From Mesorhizobium sp. CA14 (lineage in GTDB: Bacteria; Pseudomonadota; Alphaproteobacteria; Rhizobiales; Rhizobiaceae), in NCBI RefSeq assembly GCF_020165195.1, contig NZ_JAIUHR010000038.1:1-41495 (forward strand): a DNA stretch of 41,495 bases. The letters run 5' to 3'. The notes below the pieces were generated by a model, which was not told where the DNA came from, searched no databases, and saw only the letters and a list, made by a program, of their open reading frames with translations. Of this stretch, positions 15,608 through 24,208 are shown one piece after another. A program made the translations under genes and the position numbers. How positions within the stretch are numbered: position 1 is the first letter of the stretch; every line of letters starts with the position of its first letter.

Positions 15608-16780
15608 TCACTCGGCGGCAGCCGCCGCGGCGAGGCCGCGGAGAATGTCGGTTTTCAGGTCCTCGACATCCTCCAGCCCGACCTGCAGCCGGATCAGTGG
15701 GCCGGCATACGAACCTTTGGCAAACGTGCGGTCGCCAAGGAAGACCGGAACGGCGAGACTCTCATAGCCGCCCCAGGAATAGCCGAGCCCGAAAATCTTG
15801 AGGGCATCGAGAAAAGCGTGCTGCGCCTTCTGTCCGTCGCCCTTGAGCACGACCGAGAAGACGCCGCTCGAGCCGCAGAAATCGCGTTTCCAGAGTGCCT
15901 GGTCGGGATGGCTTTCCAGCGCCGGGTGCAGCACTTGCGCGACGCCCGGCTGCCCCTCAAGCCACCGCGCGATATCGAGCGCGCTCTTGCGGTGATGCTC
16001 GAGCCGCACTCCCATTGTGCGCAGGCCCCGCAGCACCTGATAGATGTCGTCGGGTCCCGAACAGCAGCCCAGCGTGCAGAAACTCTCGTATAGCTGCTTC
16101 CAATAGGTTTCGTTGGCAGAAACTAGGCCGAGCAGTACATCGGAATGGCCGGCCGGATACTTGGTCGCCGCGTGGATCGAGATGTCGACGCCATGGTCGA
16201 GCGGCTTGAAATAGAGTGGCGTCGCCCAGGTGTTGTCCATCATAACGATAGCGCCCGCGGCATGCGCCGCCTGGGCGATCGCCGGGATGTCCTGCACCTC
16301 ATAGGTGTTCGATCCCGGCGATTCGGTGAACACCACCTTGGTGTTGGGCTTGATCAGTGATGCGATGCCGGCGCCGATGCGCGGCTCGTAATATTCAACC
16401 TCGATGCCGAGCCGTTTCAGCATCGTATCGGCGAAGTGGCGCGTCGGGTGATAGACGCTGTCGACGATCAACAGGTGATCGCCTGCGGCAAGGAAGGCGA
16501 GCAGCGGCACCGTCACCGATGCCAATCCCGAAGGCACCGCGATCGTGCCGGCCGAGCCTTCCAGCGCATCGACCGCGAGCGTGAGCGCATCCATCGTCGG
16601 CGTGCCGCGCGTGCCGTAAGTGTATTTCTGGGTGCGCCCTGCCATCGAGGCGGCGTCGGGATAAAGCACCGTCGAGGCGTGCACGACCGGCGGATTGACG
16701 AAGCCGAAATAGTCGCGCGGGTTGTTGCCGGAATGGGCAAGCAGCGTGTTGATGCCCATTTCGATGCCGTCTCTAGCCAT
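15608..16780 (-). CDS. metC: Cystathionine beta-lyase (PLP, Cys/Met metabolism)
   Basis: A 390-residue cytoplasmic PLP enzyme that cleaves cystathionine to homocysteine, pyruvate and ammonia in methionine synthesis. The PLP lysine is Lys207 in SIHAATKYPAGH; YGTRGTPT near 56 and DNTWATP near 182 are further cofactor-site motifs. Start ATG 16780 is the best-placed for family length; the longer frame to 16861 has no support. It is divergent from the aap operon. Related gamma-lyases share the fold, but the sequence best fits the MetC type. Confidence 0.85.
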   Translation of the reverse strand: MARDGIEMGINTLLAHSGNNPRDYFGFVNPPVVHASTVLYPDAASMAGRTQKYTYGTRGTPTMDALTLAVDALEGSAGTIAVPSGLASVTVPLLAFLAAGDHLLIVDSVYHPTRHFADTMLKRLGIEVEYYEPRIGAGIASLIKPNTKVVFTESPGSNTYEVQDIPAIAQAAHAAGAIVMMDNTWATPLYFKPLDHGVDISIHAATKYPAGHSDVLLGLVSANETYWKQLYESFCTLGCCSGPDDIYQVLRGLRTMGVRLEHHRKSALDIARWLEGQPGVAQVLHPALESHPDQALWKRDFCGSSGVFSVVLKGDGQKAQHAFLDALKIFGLGYSWGGYESLAVPVFLGDRTFAKGSYAGPLIRLQVGLEDVEDLKTDILRGLAAAAAAE

Positions 16781-17245
16781 GGTTCGTCGCCTATCGAAGA
16801 ATGTCTGGGGACCAGCCATAAAGCGGCGGCAAAGCCGGCGCAACCGCGCCGGGGCCGCCAAACGCCGGTCTTCCGCTGGGCCAATCCAAAGGCGTGCGCG
16901 CCCAATAATGCGCCGCTATTGCCGCAGCGGATTTTGCTGCCCGGCCGAGGATTCGCGGCGATGCAACTTGACTGATTTGTTTGCATGGCCTGCCGGTTTC
17001 ATGGCGCTCCTGTGCGCAACTCAGGCATTCGCGGCAATTGCTTTTCAAACCCGCCGGGATTCGGTCATTTCCCTTGACCTCACAGGAATAATCGCCTTCG
17101 ATGCGTTTCGTGAATGGGAGGCAGCGCATGGTTACCGATGCGGGTCCGGGAGTGGGCCTCAAAGTGGGAGCTGCGTTCACAAACGAAAAAGATCAAGCGT
17201 CGCCTGGCAGCAGGGGCGCCTATGACAGAAAAGGGTCTGTGGGTC
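16781..17245. other. metC-aapJ intergenic region
   Basis: About 465 bases between divergent genes with no convincing frame. TTGACC at 17074-17079 followed 17 bases later by TTCGAT is a possible promoter for aapJ. An upstream in-frame ATG at 17222 with AGGGGCG nearby is an alternative aapJ start. Confidence 0.35.
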
Positions 17246-18274
17246 ATGAAACACATTGCAATCGGCATCCTTGGCGTCGCCGCGCTCGGGTTCATGGCGT
17301 CCGCCGCTTCGGCCGGCACGCTCGATACCGTGAAGCAGAAGGGCTTTATCCAGTGCGGCGTCTCGACGGGTCTGGCCGGCTTCTCGGCGCCGGACGACAA
17401 GGGTGAATGGAAGGGCATCGATGCCGATTTCTGTCGCGCCGTCGCGGCCGCCGTCTTCGGTGACGGCTCCAAGGTTAAGTTCACGCCGCTCAGCGCCAAG
17501 GAGCGGTTCACCGCCCTGCAGTCGGGCGAGATCGACATCCTGTCGCGCAACACCACCTGGACCAGCAACCGCGACAGCGCGCTCGGCCTCGATTTTGTCG
17601 GCATCACCTACTATGACGGTCAAGGCTTCATGATCAACGCCAAGAAACTGCCGGGCGTGAACTCCGCGCTGCAGCTTTCGGGCGCCGCCGTCTGCGTGCA
17701 GAGCGGCACCACGACCGAGCTCAACCTCGCCGACTACTTCAAGAAGAACAAGATGGAATACAATCCCGTCGTGTTCGAGAAGCTGGAAGAGGTCAACGCC
17801 GCCTATGATGCAGGCCGCTGCGATGCTTACACCACCGACCAGTCCGGCCTTTACGGCATCCGCCTGACGCTGTCCTCGCCGGCCGACCACGTCGTGCTGC
17901 CCGAGATCATCTCCAAGGAGCCGCTCGGCCCGGCCGTGCGCCAGGGGGACGACCAGTGGGCGCATATCGCGCGCTGGACGTATTTTGCGCTGCTCAACGC
18001 CGAAGAAGCCGGCATCACCCAGGCGAATGTCGACGAGATGAAGACGTCGGCCGACCCGAACATTCAGCGTATCCTCGGCACCGAGCCCGACGGCAAGTAC
18101 GGCGCCGATCTCGGCCTCTCCAACGACTGGGTCGTCAACATCATCAAGGCTGTGGGAAACTACGGCGAAATGTTCGAGCGCAACGTCGGCTCGGGCAGCC
18201 CGCTCAAGATCGCGCGCGGCATCAACGCGCTATGGACCAAGGGCGGCCTGCAATACGGTCCGCCGATCCGCTGA
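17246..18274 (+). CDS. aapJ: General L-amino acid ABC transporter, binding protein AapJ
   Basis: A 342-residue periplasmic binding protein that captures a broad range of L-amino acids for the AapQMP permease. The signal peptide MKHIAIGILGVAALG...ASA is cleaved after about residue 22, leaving GTLDTVKQKGFIQCGVS, typical of the family. Motifs GFSAPDDKGEWKGIDADFC and SRNTTWTSNRDS match AapJ/BztA proteins. Start ATG 17246 gives a normal signal peptide. It is the first gene of aapJQMP and is followed by a hairpin that may raise its yield over the rest. Confidence 0.92.
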   Translation: MKHIAIGILGVAALGFMASAASAGTLDTVKQKGFIQCGVSTGLAGFSAPDDKGEWKGIDADFCRAVAAAVFGDGSKVKFTPLSAKERFTALQSGEIDILSRNTTWTSNRDSALGLDFVGITYYDGQGFMINAKKLPGVNSALQLSGAAVCVQSGTTTELNLADYFKKNKMEYNPVVFEKLEEVNAAYDAGRCDAYTTDQSGLYGIRLTLSSPADHVVLPEIISKEPLGPAVRQGDDQWAHIARWTYFALLNAEEAGITQANVDEMKTSADPNIQRILGTEPDGKYGADLGLSNDWVVNIIKAVGNYGEMFERNVGSGSPLKIARGINALWTKGGLQYGPPIR

Positions 18275-18286
18275 TTGAAACGTGAT

Positions 18287-18313
18287 CCGGGAGGCAGGTC
18301 GTCTGCCTCCCGG
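18287..18313 (+). terminator. Intercistronic hairpin after aapJ
   Basis: An eleven-base perfect stem CCGGGAGGCAG / CTGCCTCCCGG with a five-base loop, followed by a pyrimidine-rich but not pure-T stretch. Such structures after binding-protein genes often stabilise upstream mRNA or partly terminate transcription. Confidence 0.65.
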
Positions 18314-18336
18314 CTTCTCTTTCCAGAGGACGGTCC

Positions 18337-19524
18337 ATGGCTTCGCAGGAAATACTTCGCGAGGAGCCGAGCCGCGGCTCCTTCATCAATGACCCGAGAA
18401 TACGCAGCCTGTTCTTTCAGACGCTGGTTGTAATCCTGCTGTTCAGTTCGATCTGGTGGATCGTCCACAACGTCATCGAAAACCTCCAGCGTCTGCACAT
18501 CGCGTCAGGCTTCGGTTTCCTCAGGAGCAGGGCCGGCTTCGACATTTCCGACACGCCAATCGCGTACACGTCCGACTCGACCTATTTCCGCGCACTGGTC
18601 GTCGGCTTGCTCAACACGATCATCGTTGCCGTCGCCGGCATCGTGCTCGCCACGATCGTCGGCTTCACCATCGGCATCGGCCGCCTGTCGCGGAACTGGC
18701 TGATCCGCAAGATCTGTACGGTCTATGTCGAGATCTTCCGCAACATCCCGCCGCTGCTGGTCATCTTCTTCTGGTATTCCGGCGTGCTCGCCGTGCTGCC
18801 GCCGCCGCGCGAAAGCATCCATCTGCCCTTCGGTTCTTTTCTCAACCAGCGTGGCTTCTACTTGCCGCGAGCTGTCTGGGGGGACGGCTCCTGGCTGATC
18901 GGCGTCGCATTGCTACTGGCCATTGCAATGGCTTGGTTCGTTGCCCACAGGGCGCGGCAGCGGCAGAAGGCAACCGGTCAGCAATTCCCGGTCTTCTGGA
19001 CGTCGGTCGCTCTTATCGTCGGCCTGCCGGTGCTCGCCTTCCTGCTCGGCGGCATGCCCCTGACCTTCGATTTCCCGAAGCAATCGACCTTCAACCTGAC
19101 CGGCGGCTTCTGGATCAAGCCGGAATTCCTGTCGCTGCTGCTGGCGCTTTCCTTCTACACGGCGGCCTTCATCGCCGAGATCGTACGCGCCGGCATCCGG
19201 GGTGTCAGCAAAGGACAGACCGAGGCGGCGGCGGCGCTCGGCCTGCGTTCCGGCCCGATTCTGCGGCTGGTGGTTATCCCGCAGGCGATGCGCATCGTCA
19301 TTCCGCCGCTGACCAGCCAGTATCTCAACCTGACAAAGAACTCCTCGCTGGCGATCGCCATCGGCTATCCCGATCTCACCGCGACCGCCGGCACGGTGCT
19401 GAACCAGACCGGACAGGCGGTGGAGGGCGTGTTCATCATGATGATCGCCTATCTGGTGCTGAGCCTCGTGACGTCCTTTGTCATGAATATCGTCAACGCC
19501 AGAATGGCGCTGGTGGAGAGGTAG
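18337..19524 (+). CDS. aapQ: General L-amino acid ABC transporter permease AapQ
   Basis: A 395-residue inner-membrane permease of the polar amino-acid family with about eight hydrophobic segments. The EAA loop for contact with the ATPase is EAAAALGLRSGPILRLVVIP near residue 290. The long insert between membrane segments is typical of the Aap/Bzt permeases. It pairs with AapM, which starts four bases after its stop. Confidence 0.92.
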   Translation: MASQEILREEPSRGSFINDPRIRSLFFQTLVVILLFSSIWWIVHNVIENLQRLHIASGFGFLRSRAGFDISDTPIAYTSDSTYFRALVVGLLNTIIVAVAGIVLATIVGFTIGIGRLSRNWLIRKICTVYVEIFRNIPPLLVIFFWYSGVLAVLPPPRESIHLPFGSFLNQRGFYLPRAVWGDGSWLIGVALLLAIAMAWFVAHRARQRQKATGQQFPVFWTSVALIVGLPVLAFLLGGMPLTFDFPKQSTFNLTGGFWIKPEFLSLLLALSFYTAAFIAEIVRAGIRGVSKGQTEAAAALGLRSGPILRLVVIPQAMRIVIPPLTSQYLNLTKNSSLAIAIGYPDLTATAGTVLNQTGQAVEGVFIMMIAYLVLSLVTSFVMNIVNARMALVER

Positions 19525-19528
19525 GGCC

Positions 19529-20686
19529 ATGCAGGAACACGACATGTCCTGGGTGCGCACCGAGATGGTGCTGGCGCAGCCGGCGCCGCCGGAAGAACGC
19601 GGCGCCTATGCCTGGGTGCGCAAGAACCTGATCGGCTCGGTCGGCGACACCATCCTCACCGTGCTGGGCATCGCCATCGTGCTGTGGATCGTGCCGCAGG
19701 TTATCAACTGGGCCTTCATCAACGCCCAATGGAGCGGGCCGGACCGCACGGTCTGCACCACGGCCGCGCAAGGCGGCATCCAGCCCGATGGCTGGACTGG
19801 CGCCTGCTGGGCCTTCGTCAACGCCAAGTTCGGCCAGTTCATGTTCGGCACTTATCCCATTGAAGAGCGCTGGCGGCCGATCCTGGTCGCCATCCTGTTC
19901 GTGGCGCTGCTGGTCCCGATGCTGATCCCGCGCGTGCCGCGCAAAGGGCTGAACGCCATCCTGCTCTTCGTGGCGCTGCCGATCGTCTCCTTCTTCCTGC
20001 TGATCGGTGGCGTGTTCGGCCTGCCGTATATCGAGACCGCGCGCTGGGGCGGTCTGTTGATTACCCTCAGCCTCTCCTTCGTCGGCATTGCCGTATCGCT
20101 GCCGCTGGGCATCGTGCTGGCGCTCGGCCGCCGTTCGAAGATGCCGATCGTCAAATGGCTGTGCATCGTCTTCATCGAGATGGTGCGCGGCATTCCATTG
20201 ATCACCGTGCTGTTCTTCGCCAGCGTCATGCTGCCGCTGTTCCTGCCGGAAGGCGTCACCTTCGACAAATATCTGCGAGCCTTGATCGGCGTGTCGCTGT
20301 TTGCCGCCGCCTACATGGCCGAGGTGATCCGCGGCGGCCTCCAGGCGATCCCGAAAGGGCAATATGAGGGCGCCGACTCGCTCGGCCTCGGCTATTGGCA
20401 GAAAATGGGCCTGATCGTGCTGCCGCAGGCGCTGAAGCTGGTCATCCCCGGCATCGTCAACACCTTCATCGGCATGTTCAAGGACACCAGCCTGGTGCTC
20501 ATCATTTCGATGTTCGACCTGCTCGGCGTGGTAAAGCAGAATTTTGCCGATGCCAACTGGGCGACACCGCAGACCGCGAAGTCCGGCCTAATCTTTGCCG
20601 CCTTCGTATTCTGGCTGTTCTGCTTCGGCATGTCGCGCTATTCAATGTACACCGAACGCCGGCTCGACACCGGTTACAAACGCTGA
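19529..20686 (+). CDS. aapM: General L-amino acid ABC transporter permease AapM
   Basis: A 385-residue permease, the partner of AapQ. The EAA-type motif is EGADSLGLGYWQKMGLIVLP. A soluble segment with cysteines (CTTAAQGG and GACWAFV) between the first two membrane helices is probably periplasmic. GGAGAGGTAGGGCC upstream supplies ribosome binding, and the TGA stop lies inside a short palindromic repeat. Confidence 0.92.
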   Translation: MQEHDMSWVRTEMVLAQPAPPEERGAYAWVRKNLIGSVGDTILTVLGIAIVLWIVPQVINWAFINAQWSGPDRTVCTTAAQGGIQPDGWTGACWAFVNAKFGQFMFGTYPIEERWRPILVAILFVALLVPMLIPRVPRKGLNAILLFVALPIVSFFLLIGGVFGLPYIETARWGGLLITLSLSFVGIAVSLPLGIVLALGRRSKMPIVKWLCIVFIEMVRGIPLITVLFFASVMLPLFLPEGVTFDKYLRALIGVSLFAAAYMAEVIRGGLQAIPKGQYEGADSLGLGYWQKMGLIVLPQALKLVIPGIVNTFIGMFKDTSLVLIISMFDLLGVVKQNFADANWATPQTAKSGLIFAAFVFWLFCFGMSRYSMYTERRLDTGYKR

Positions 20687-20736
20687 TGCATGCCGCCGCC
20701 CAAAGTGTAGCGGTTTTGGGGTAACGACATGCATCA
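20684..20736. repeat. Short palindromic repeat between aapM and aapP
   Basis: TGATGCATG (20684-20692) is inverted at the other end as CATGCATCA (20728-20736). The 53-bp unit resembles a short intergenic palindrome I recall from Mesorhizobium genomes. Its first three bases are the aapM stop codon, so it sits inside an active operon. Confidence 0.65.
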
Positions 20737-20763
20737 AATCAAACGATAAAAGGGGAACCAGCC

Positions 20764-21567
20764 ATGGCCACCGAAAACGCCGTCAGCGCGGAAGAGATCA
20801 AGGTCAACGCCGCCAAGATGCACATCTCAACCACCGATGTCGCCATCGACATCGTCGGCATGCACAAATGGTATGGCGAGTTCCATGTGCTGAAGGACAT
20901 CAACCTCAAGGTGATGCGCGGCGAGCGCATCGTCATTTGCGGTCCCTCCGGTTCCGGCAAGTCGACCATGATCCGCTGCATCAACCGGCTGGAGGAGCAC
21001 CAGAAGGGCAAGATCATCGTCGACGGCAAGGAACTCACCAACGATCTGAAGAAGATCGACGAGGTGCGCCGCGAGGTCGGCATGGTGTTCCAGCACTTCA
21101 ACCTGTTCCCGCATCTCACCATCCTGGAGAACTGCACGCTGGCGCCGATCTGGGTGCGCAAGATGCCGAAGAAGCAGGCCGAGGAAATCGCCATGCATTT
21201 CCTCAAGCGCGTCAAGATACCGGAACAGGCCAACAAATATCCGGGCCAGCTCTCCGGCGGCCAGCAGCAGCGCGTGGCGATCGCGCGTTCGCTGTGCATG
21301 AATCCGCGCATCATGCTGTTCGACGAGCCGACATCGGCGCTCGATCCGGAAATGATCAAGGAAGTGCTGGAGACGATGGTGGGGCTGGCGGAAGAGGGCA
21401 TGACGATGCTCTGCGTCACCCACGAAATGGGCTTTGCCCGCAAGGTCGCCAACCGCGTGATCTTCATGGATCAGGGCCAGATCGTCGAGCAGAACACGCC
21501 GGCCGAGTTCTTCGACCATCCGCGCCATGAACGCACAAAACTTTTCCTGTCGCAGATCCTGCACTGA
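20764..21567 (+). CDS. aapP: General L-amino acid ABC transporter ATPase AapP
   Basis: A 267-residue ABC ATPase. Walker A is GPSGSGKST at residues 60-68, the signature LSGGQ at 163-167, Walker B IMLFDEP at 183-189, followed by the D-loop SALDPE and the switch His in CVTHEM. An N-terminal extension of about 20 residues precedes the domain. AGGGGAA lies before the start. Last gene of the operon, closed by a strong terminator. Confidence 0.95.
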   Translation: MATENAVSAEEIKVNAAKMHISTTDVAIDIVGMHKWYGEFHVLKDINLKVMRGERIVICGPSGSGKSTMIRCINRLEEHQKGKIIVDGKELTNDLKKIDEVRREVGMVFQHFNLFPHLTILENCTLAPIWVRKMPKKQAEEIAMHFLKRVKIPEQANKYPGQLSGGQQQRVAIARSLCMNPRIMLFDEPTSALDPEMIKEVLETMVGLAEEGMTMLCVTHEMGFARKVANRVIFMDQGQIVEQNTPAEFFDHPRHERTKLFLSQILH

Positions 21568-21592
21568 GCGGGCGCAATCGCTAAATTTTCGG

Positions 21593-21623
21593 AAGCCCGG
21601 CTGGAAACAGCCGGGCTTTTTTT
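21593..21623 (+). terminator. Rho-independent terminator of the aap operon
   Basis: AAGCCCGGCTG (21593-21603), loop GAAA, CAGCCGGGCTT (21608-21618), then a run of T. Confidence 0.92.
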
Positions 21624-21722
21624 GCATTCGGGCGATCGGACAAGGATCGGCTCATTTTTGGTTGACGCTCCTAAATCGTCGAGCCTGATCGTCCAGGCCT
21701 TCCTAAAATCGCCCCAGACAAG

Positions 21723-22409
21723 ATGGAACCATCGCATCCGATGAGACGAGTTCTGCGATATCTGGTGATGCTCTTGGGAGCGGTGGTATTTGCCGCCGCG
21801 CTCGGCACGCTGGTGCCGCGCCCGCTCTGGCCGGCTGCGCGGGCCGAAGGCGAGGGGACGCGGCACATATTGGTGTTGAGGAATCCGATTCACACCGACA
21901 TTGCGATACCGGTCGATGATGACGTGCGCCGGCGATTTGCCTTCCTGGCCGATGCCGGCCTGCCGACCGACGCGGCGGAGGCGCGGTATCTCATCTTCGG
22001 CTGGGGCGGCCGCGCCTTCTATCTGGAGACGCCGACCTGGTCGCAACTGAAGGCCATGCCGGTGCTGAAGGCGCTTACGCTCGACGCCGCGGTGATGCAT
22101 GTCGATGTCGCGGGCGCTATTCTTGAGCCGCATCCGGATGTCGCCGGTTTTGACATCGATGAGGAACATTTCTCGGCGCTGCTCGACTATATGGCGGCAG
22201 GCTTCCGGCAGGGGCCGGGCGGACCGGTGCCGATCGAAAATGCGGGCTATTCAACTTACGACCGTTTCTACGAGGCCAACGGCCATTTCAACGCGCTGGT
22301 CGGCTGCAACACCTGGACGGCGGCGGCATTGCGCACTGCCGGCATCCGGACAGGTTTGTGGAACCCGCTGCCGGTGTCGTTGGGTTGGTCGCTGAGCCTG
22401 TACAATTAG
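21723..22409 (+). CDS. DUF2459 (TIGR02117) family membrane-anchored protein
   Basis: A 228-residue protein with one N-terminal membrane segment (about residues 9-30) and a periplasmic domain with motifs NPIHTDIAIPV, FGWGGRAFYLETPTW, NGHFNALVGCNTWTAAALR, which fit the DUF2459/TIGR02117 family of unknown function. The conserved His and Cys suggest a hydrolase-like fold, but this is inference. ATG 21723 is used; ATG 21741 is possible. Confidence 0.8.
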   Translation: MEPSHPMRRVLRYLVMLLGAVVFAAALGTLVPRPLWPAARAEGEGTRHILVLRNPIHTDIAIPVDDDVRRRFAFLADAGLPTDAAEARYLIFGWGGRAFYLETPTWSQLKAMPVLKALTLDAAVMHVDVAGAILEPHPDVAGFDIDEEHFSALLDYMAAGFRQGPGGPVPIENAGYSTYDRFYEANGHFNALVGCNTWTAAALRTAGIRTGLWNPLPVSLGWSLSLYN

Positions 22410-22466
22410 CAGCGCCTCATTCCTTTGCCTCCTCTATCCCGCCAGTCTATCCGGCCGTCGGGCGCG

Positions 22467-23696
22467 CTACCGCCTCACTACCTTCCGCTCTTCCCAGCCA
22501 TAGAGCCAGTCCAGGTCCGCCGCGAGCTTGTCCGCCGGCAGCGCCGCCAGCACCAGGTTGCGCGCGATCGCCACCGGTCCCCGGGCATGCCAGGCCAACC
22601 GATTGAGAGCGCCGCGCTTAAGCACCTTTTCGACGCGTGGGCGTCGAAGATTCTCCCATACAGCAAGGCTCTGCTTCAGGTCCGGAAAATCTGCGATCAG
22701 ATTGGCGAGCATCGCGGCGTCCTCGATCCCCATGGCCGCACCCTGCGCCGCGAAGGGCATCATGGCGTGCGCGGCATCGCCGATCAGTGCCACTCCCTCC
22801 GACATGGTCCAGCGCCGCTGCGCGACCGTGTGGATGGGGAAGGCCGTCCACGGCCCGGCAAGCGCCGCCAGCTTCGCCAGCGTTGCCGCCGTACCCCTCA
22901 TGGCTGCTGAAAGTATGGCGGGATCGGCATGCCCGGACCAGCCTTCGGCGATGCGCTCGCCCCTGGTGAAGGCGGCAAGGTTGAAGGCGCTGCCCCTGCT
23001 CACCGGATAGGCGACCATGTGGAAGCCGGGATGCAGGAAGGTGGTGACGCAGTCGGTGGCTCCGATCTCGGCAAAAGCGCTGCCGGCGGCGCTTTCCGCC
23101 GGGACCGTCGCGCGCCAGGCGAGCTCGCCCGAAAAGCGGCTTGCCGCAAAACCGGTCGTCCGGGCAAGCTGGGCGCGAACCGACGACCAGACACCATCGG
23201 CCGCGACCAGCAAACCGCACGCGACATCCGTCGCTTTGCCGTCGATTTCGACCGTCGTGGTAACGCTGTGCGGGTCGAAGGCAATGCCGGTGACGCGCCC
23301 GCCGGTGACAAGCTCGATGTCCGGCCGCAGCGCCACCGCCGCCATCAGCGCCGTCTGCAGGTCGGCGCGGTGCGCCACGAGATAAGGCGCGCCCCAGCGC
23401 TTTTCTGCCGCTTCCCCAAGCGGCACGCGCGCCAGCTCTCGCAGGCTTCTTGCATCCTTCAGCACCACCGCTTGCGGCCGGATCGCATTGGGCAGCAGGC
23501 GGTCGAGCACACCGAGTCGCCGCAGGATGCGGGTTGCGTTGGGGGAAAGCTGGAGGCCGGCGCCGGCCGCTTCGAGTTGCCTGGCCTGCTCGAACAGTTT
23601 TACCGGGAAGCCACGCTCGGCAAAGGCAAGCGCCGCCGTCAGCCCGGCAATACCAGCCCCGGCGATGACGATCTGCCGGGACGGTGTTTCAGTCAT
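22467..23696 (-). CDS. FAD-dependent aromatic monooxygenase-like protein
   Basis: A 409-residue group A flavoprotein: the Rossmann motif GAGIAGLTAALAFAERG is at about residues 11-27, DG(V)W near 170, and the second FAD motif LIGDAAHAMMPFAAQGA near 285-300. These match salicylate hydroxylase-type enzymes that hydroxylate aromatic rings with NAD(P)H and oxygen. The substrate is not evident. It is downstream of the zinc-finger gene with a 15-base gap, so the two form an operon. Confidence 0.85.
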   Translation of the reverse strand: MTETPSRQIVIAGAGIAGLTAALAFAERGFPVKLFEQARQLEAAGAGLQLSPNATRILRRLGVLDRLLPNAIRPQAVVLKDARSLRELARVPLGEAAEKRWGAPYLVAHRADLQTALMAAVALRPDIELVTGGRVTGIAFDPHSVTTTVEIDGKATDVACGLLVAADGVWSSVRAQLARTTGFAASRFSGELAWRATVPAESAAGSAFAEIGATDCVTTFLHPGFHMVAYPVSRGSAFNLAAFTRGERIAEGWSGHADPAILSAAMRGTAATLAKLAALAGPWTAFPIHTVAQRRWTMSEGVALIGDAAHAMMPFAAQGAAMGIEDAAMLANLIADFPDLKQSLAVWENLRRPRVEKVLKRGALNRLAWHARGPVAIARNLVLAALPADKLAADLDWLYGWEERKVVRR

Positions 23697-23711
23697 GGTC
23701 GAAAGCGACGA

Positions 23712-23957
23712 TCAGGCGGCCTGGTCGACATAGAGGCAGCCGGCCGGCTGCGTTTCCGTTGCCTTCAGCGACGGCGAATAGCGGTAGAGCGTCGAGCAGT
23801 AGGGGCAGACCTTCTCATCGTCGTCGCCCATGTCGAGGAACACATGCGGATGGTCGAAAGGCGGGTTGGCGCCGGTGCACATGAATTCCTTGACGCCGAT
23901 CTCGATGACCGGATGGCCCGCGTCGTTCTGGAAATGGGGAATGCTGCCGCCTGCCAT
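23712..23957 (-). CDS. Zinc-finger (CHCC) domain protein, NDUFS6-like
   Basis: An 81-residue protein with the zf-CHCC pattern: Cys27 (EFMCTGA), His36/His38 (FDHPHVF), Cys51 and Cys54 (VCPYCSTLYR). The domain occurs in the 13-kDa accessory subunit of mitochondrial complex I and in small alphaproteobacterial homologues. Start ATG 23957 gives the standard short form. The FAD-monooxygenase gene follows directly. Confidence 0.88.
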   Translation of the reverse strand: MAGGSIPHFQNDAGHPVIEIGVKEFMCTGANPPFDHPHVFLDMGDDDEKVCPYCSTLYRYSPSLKATETQPAGCLYVDQAA

Positions 23958-24115
23958 CGTCGTCTCCAATTGGGTTCGGCCAGTGGGTGTGACCAGCCTG
24001 CATCTGGAGCATAACAGCCAAGTTTGCAAGATCGATGAAATCAAACTGTCGCAAAAGCCTGCCAGAGGATAAGTTGAGCCGGTTAAGCGCGTGAGGCCGG
24101 CGTCGGAGCGATTCC

Positions 24116-24133
24116 GTGACGATCGTGCGTCAC
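24116..24133. promoter_or_regulatory. Inverted repeat upstream of ppk
   Basis: GTGACG, six bases, CGTCAC, a symmetric dyad about 75 bases upstream of the ppk start. ATGCTAGAG at 24139 nearby resembles a -10 region. It could be an operator for the ppk-ppx operon; the binding protein is unknown and it does not look like a PHO box. Confidence 0.35.
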
Positions 24134-24208
24134 AAAGACATGCTAGAGCGTCGCCGAACGCCAATATGCGGCGCTCCCAAGGACGGTTGCGGGCAAGAGC
24201 GGGAAACT

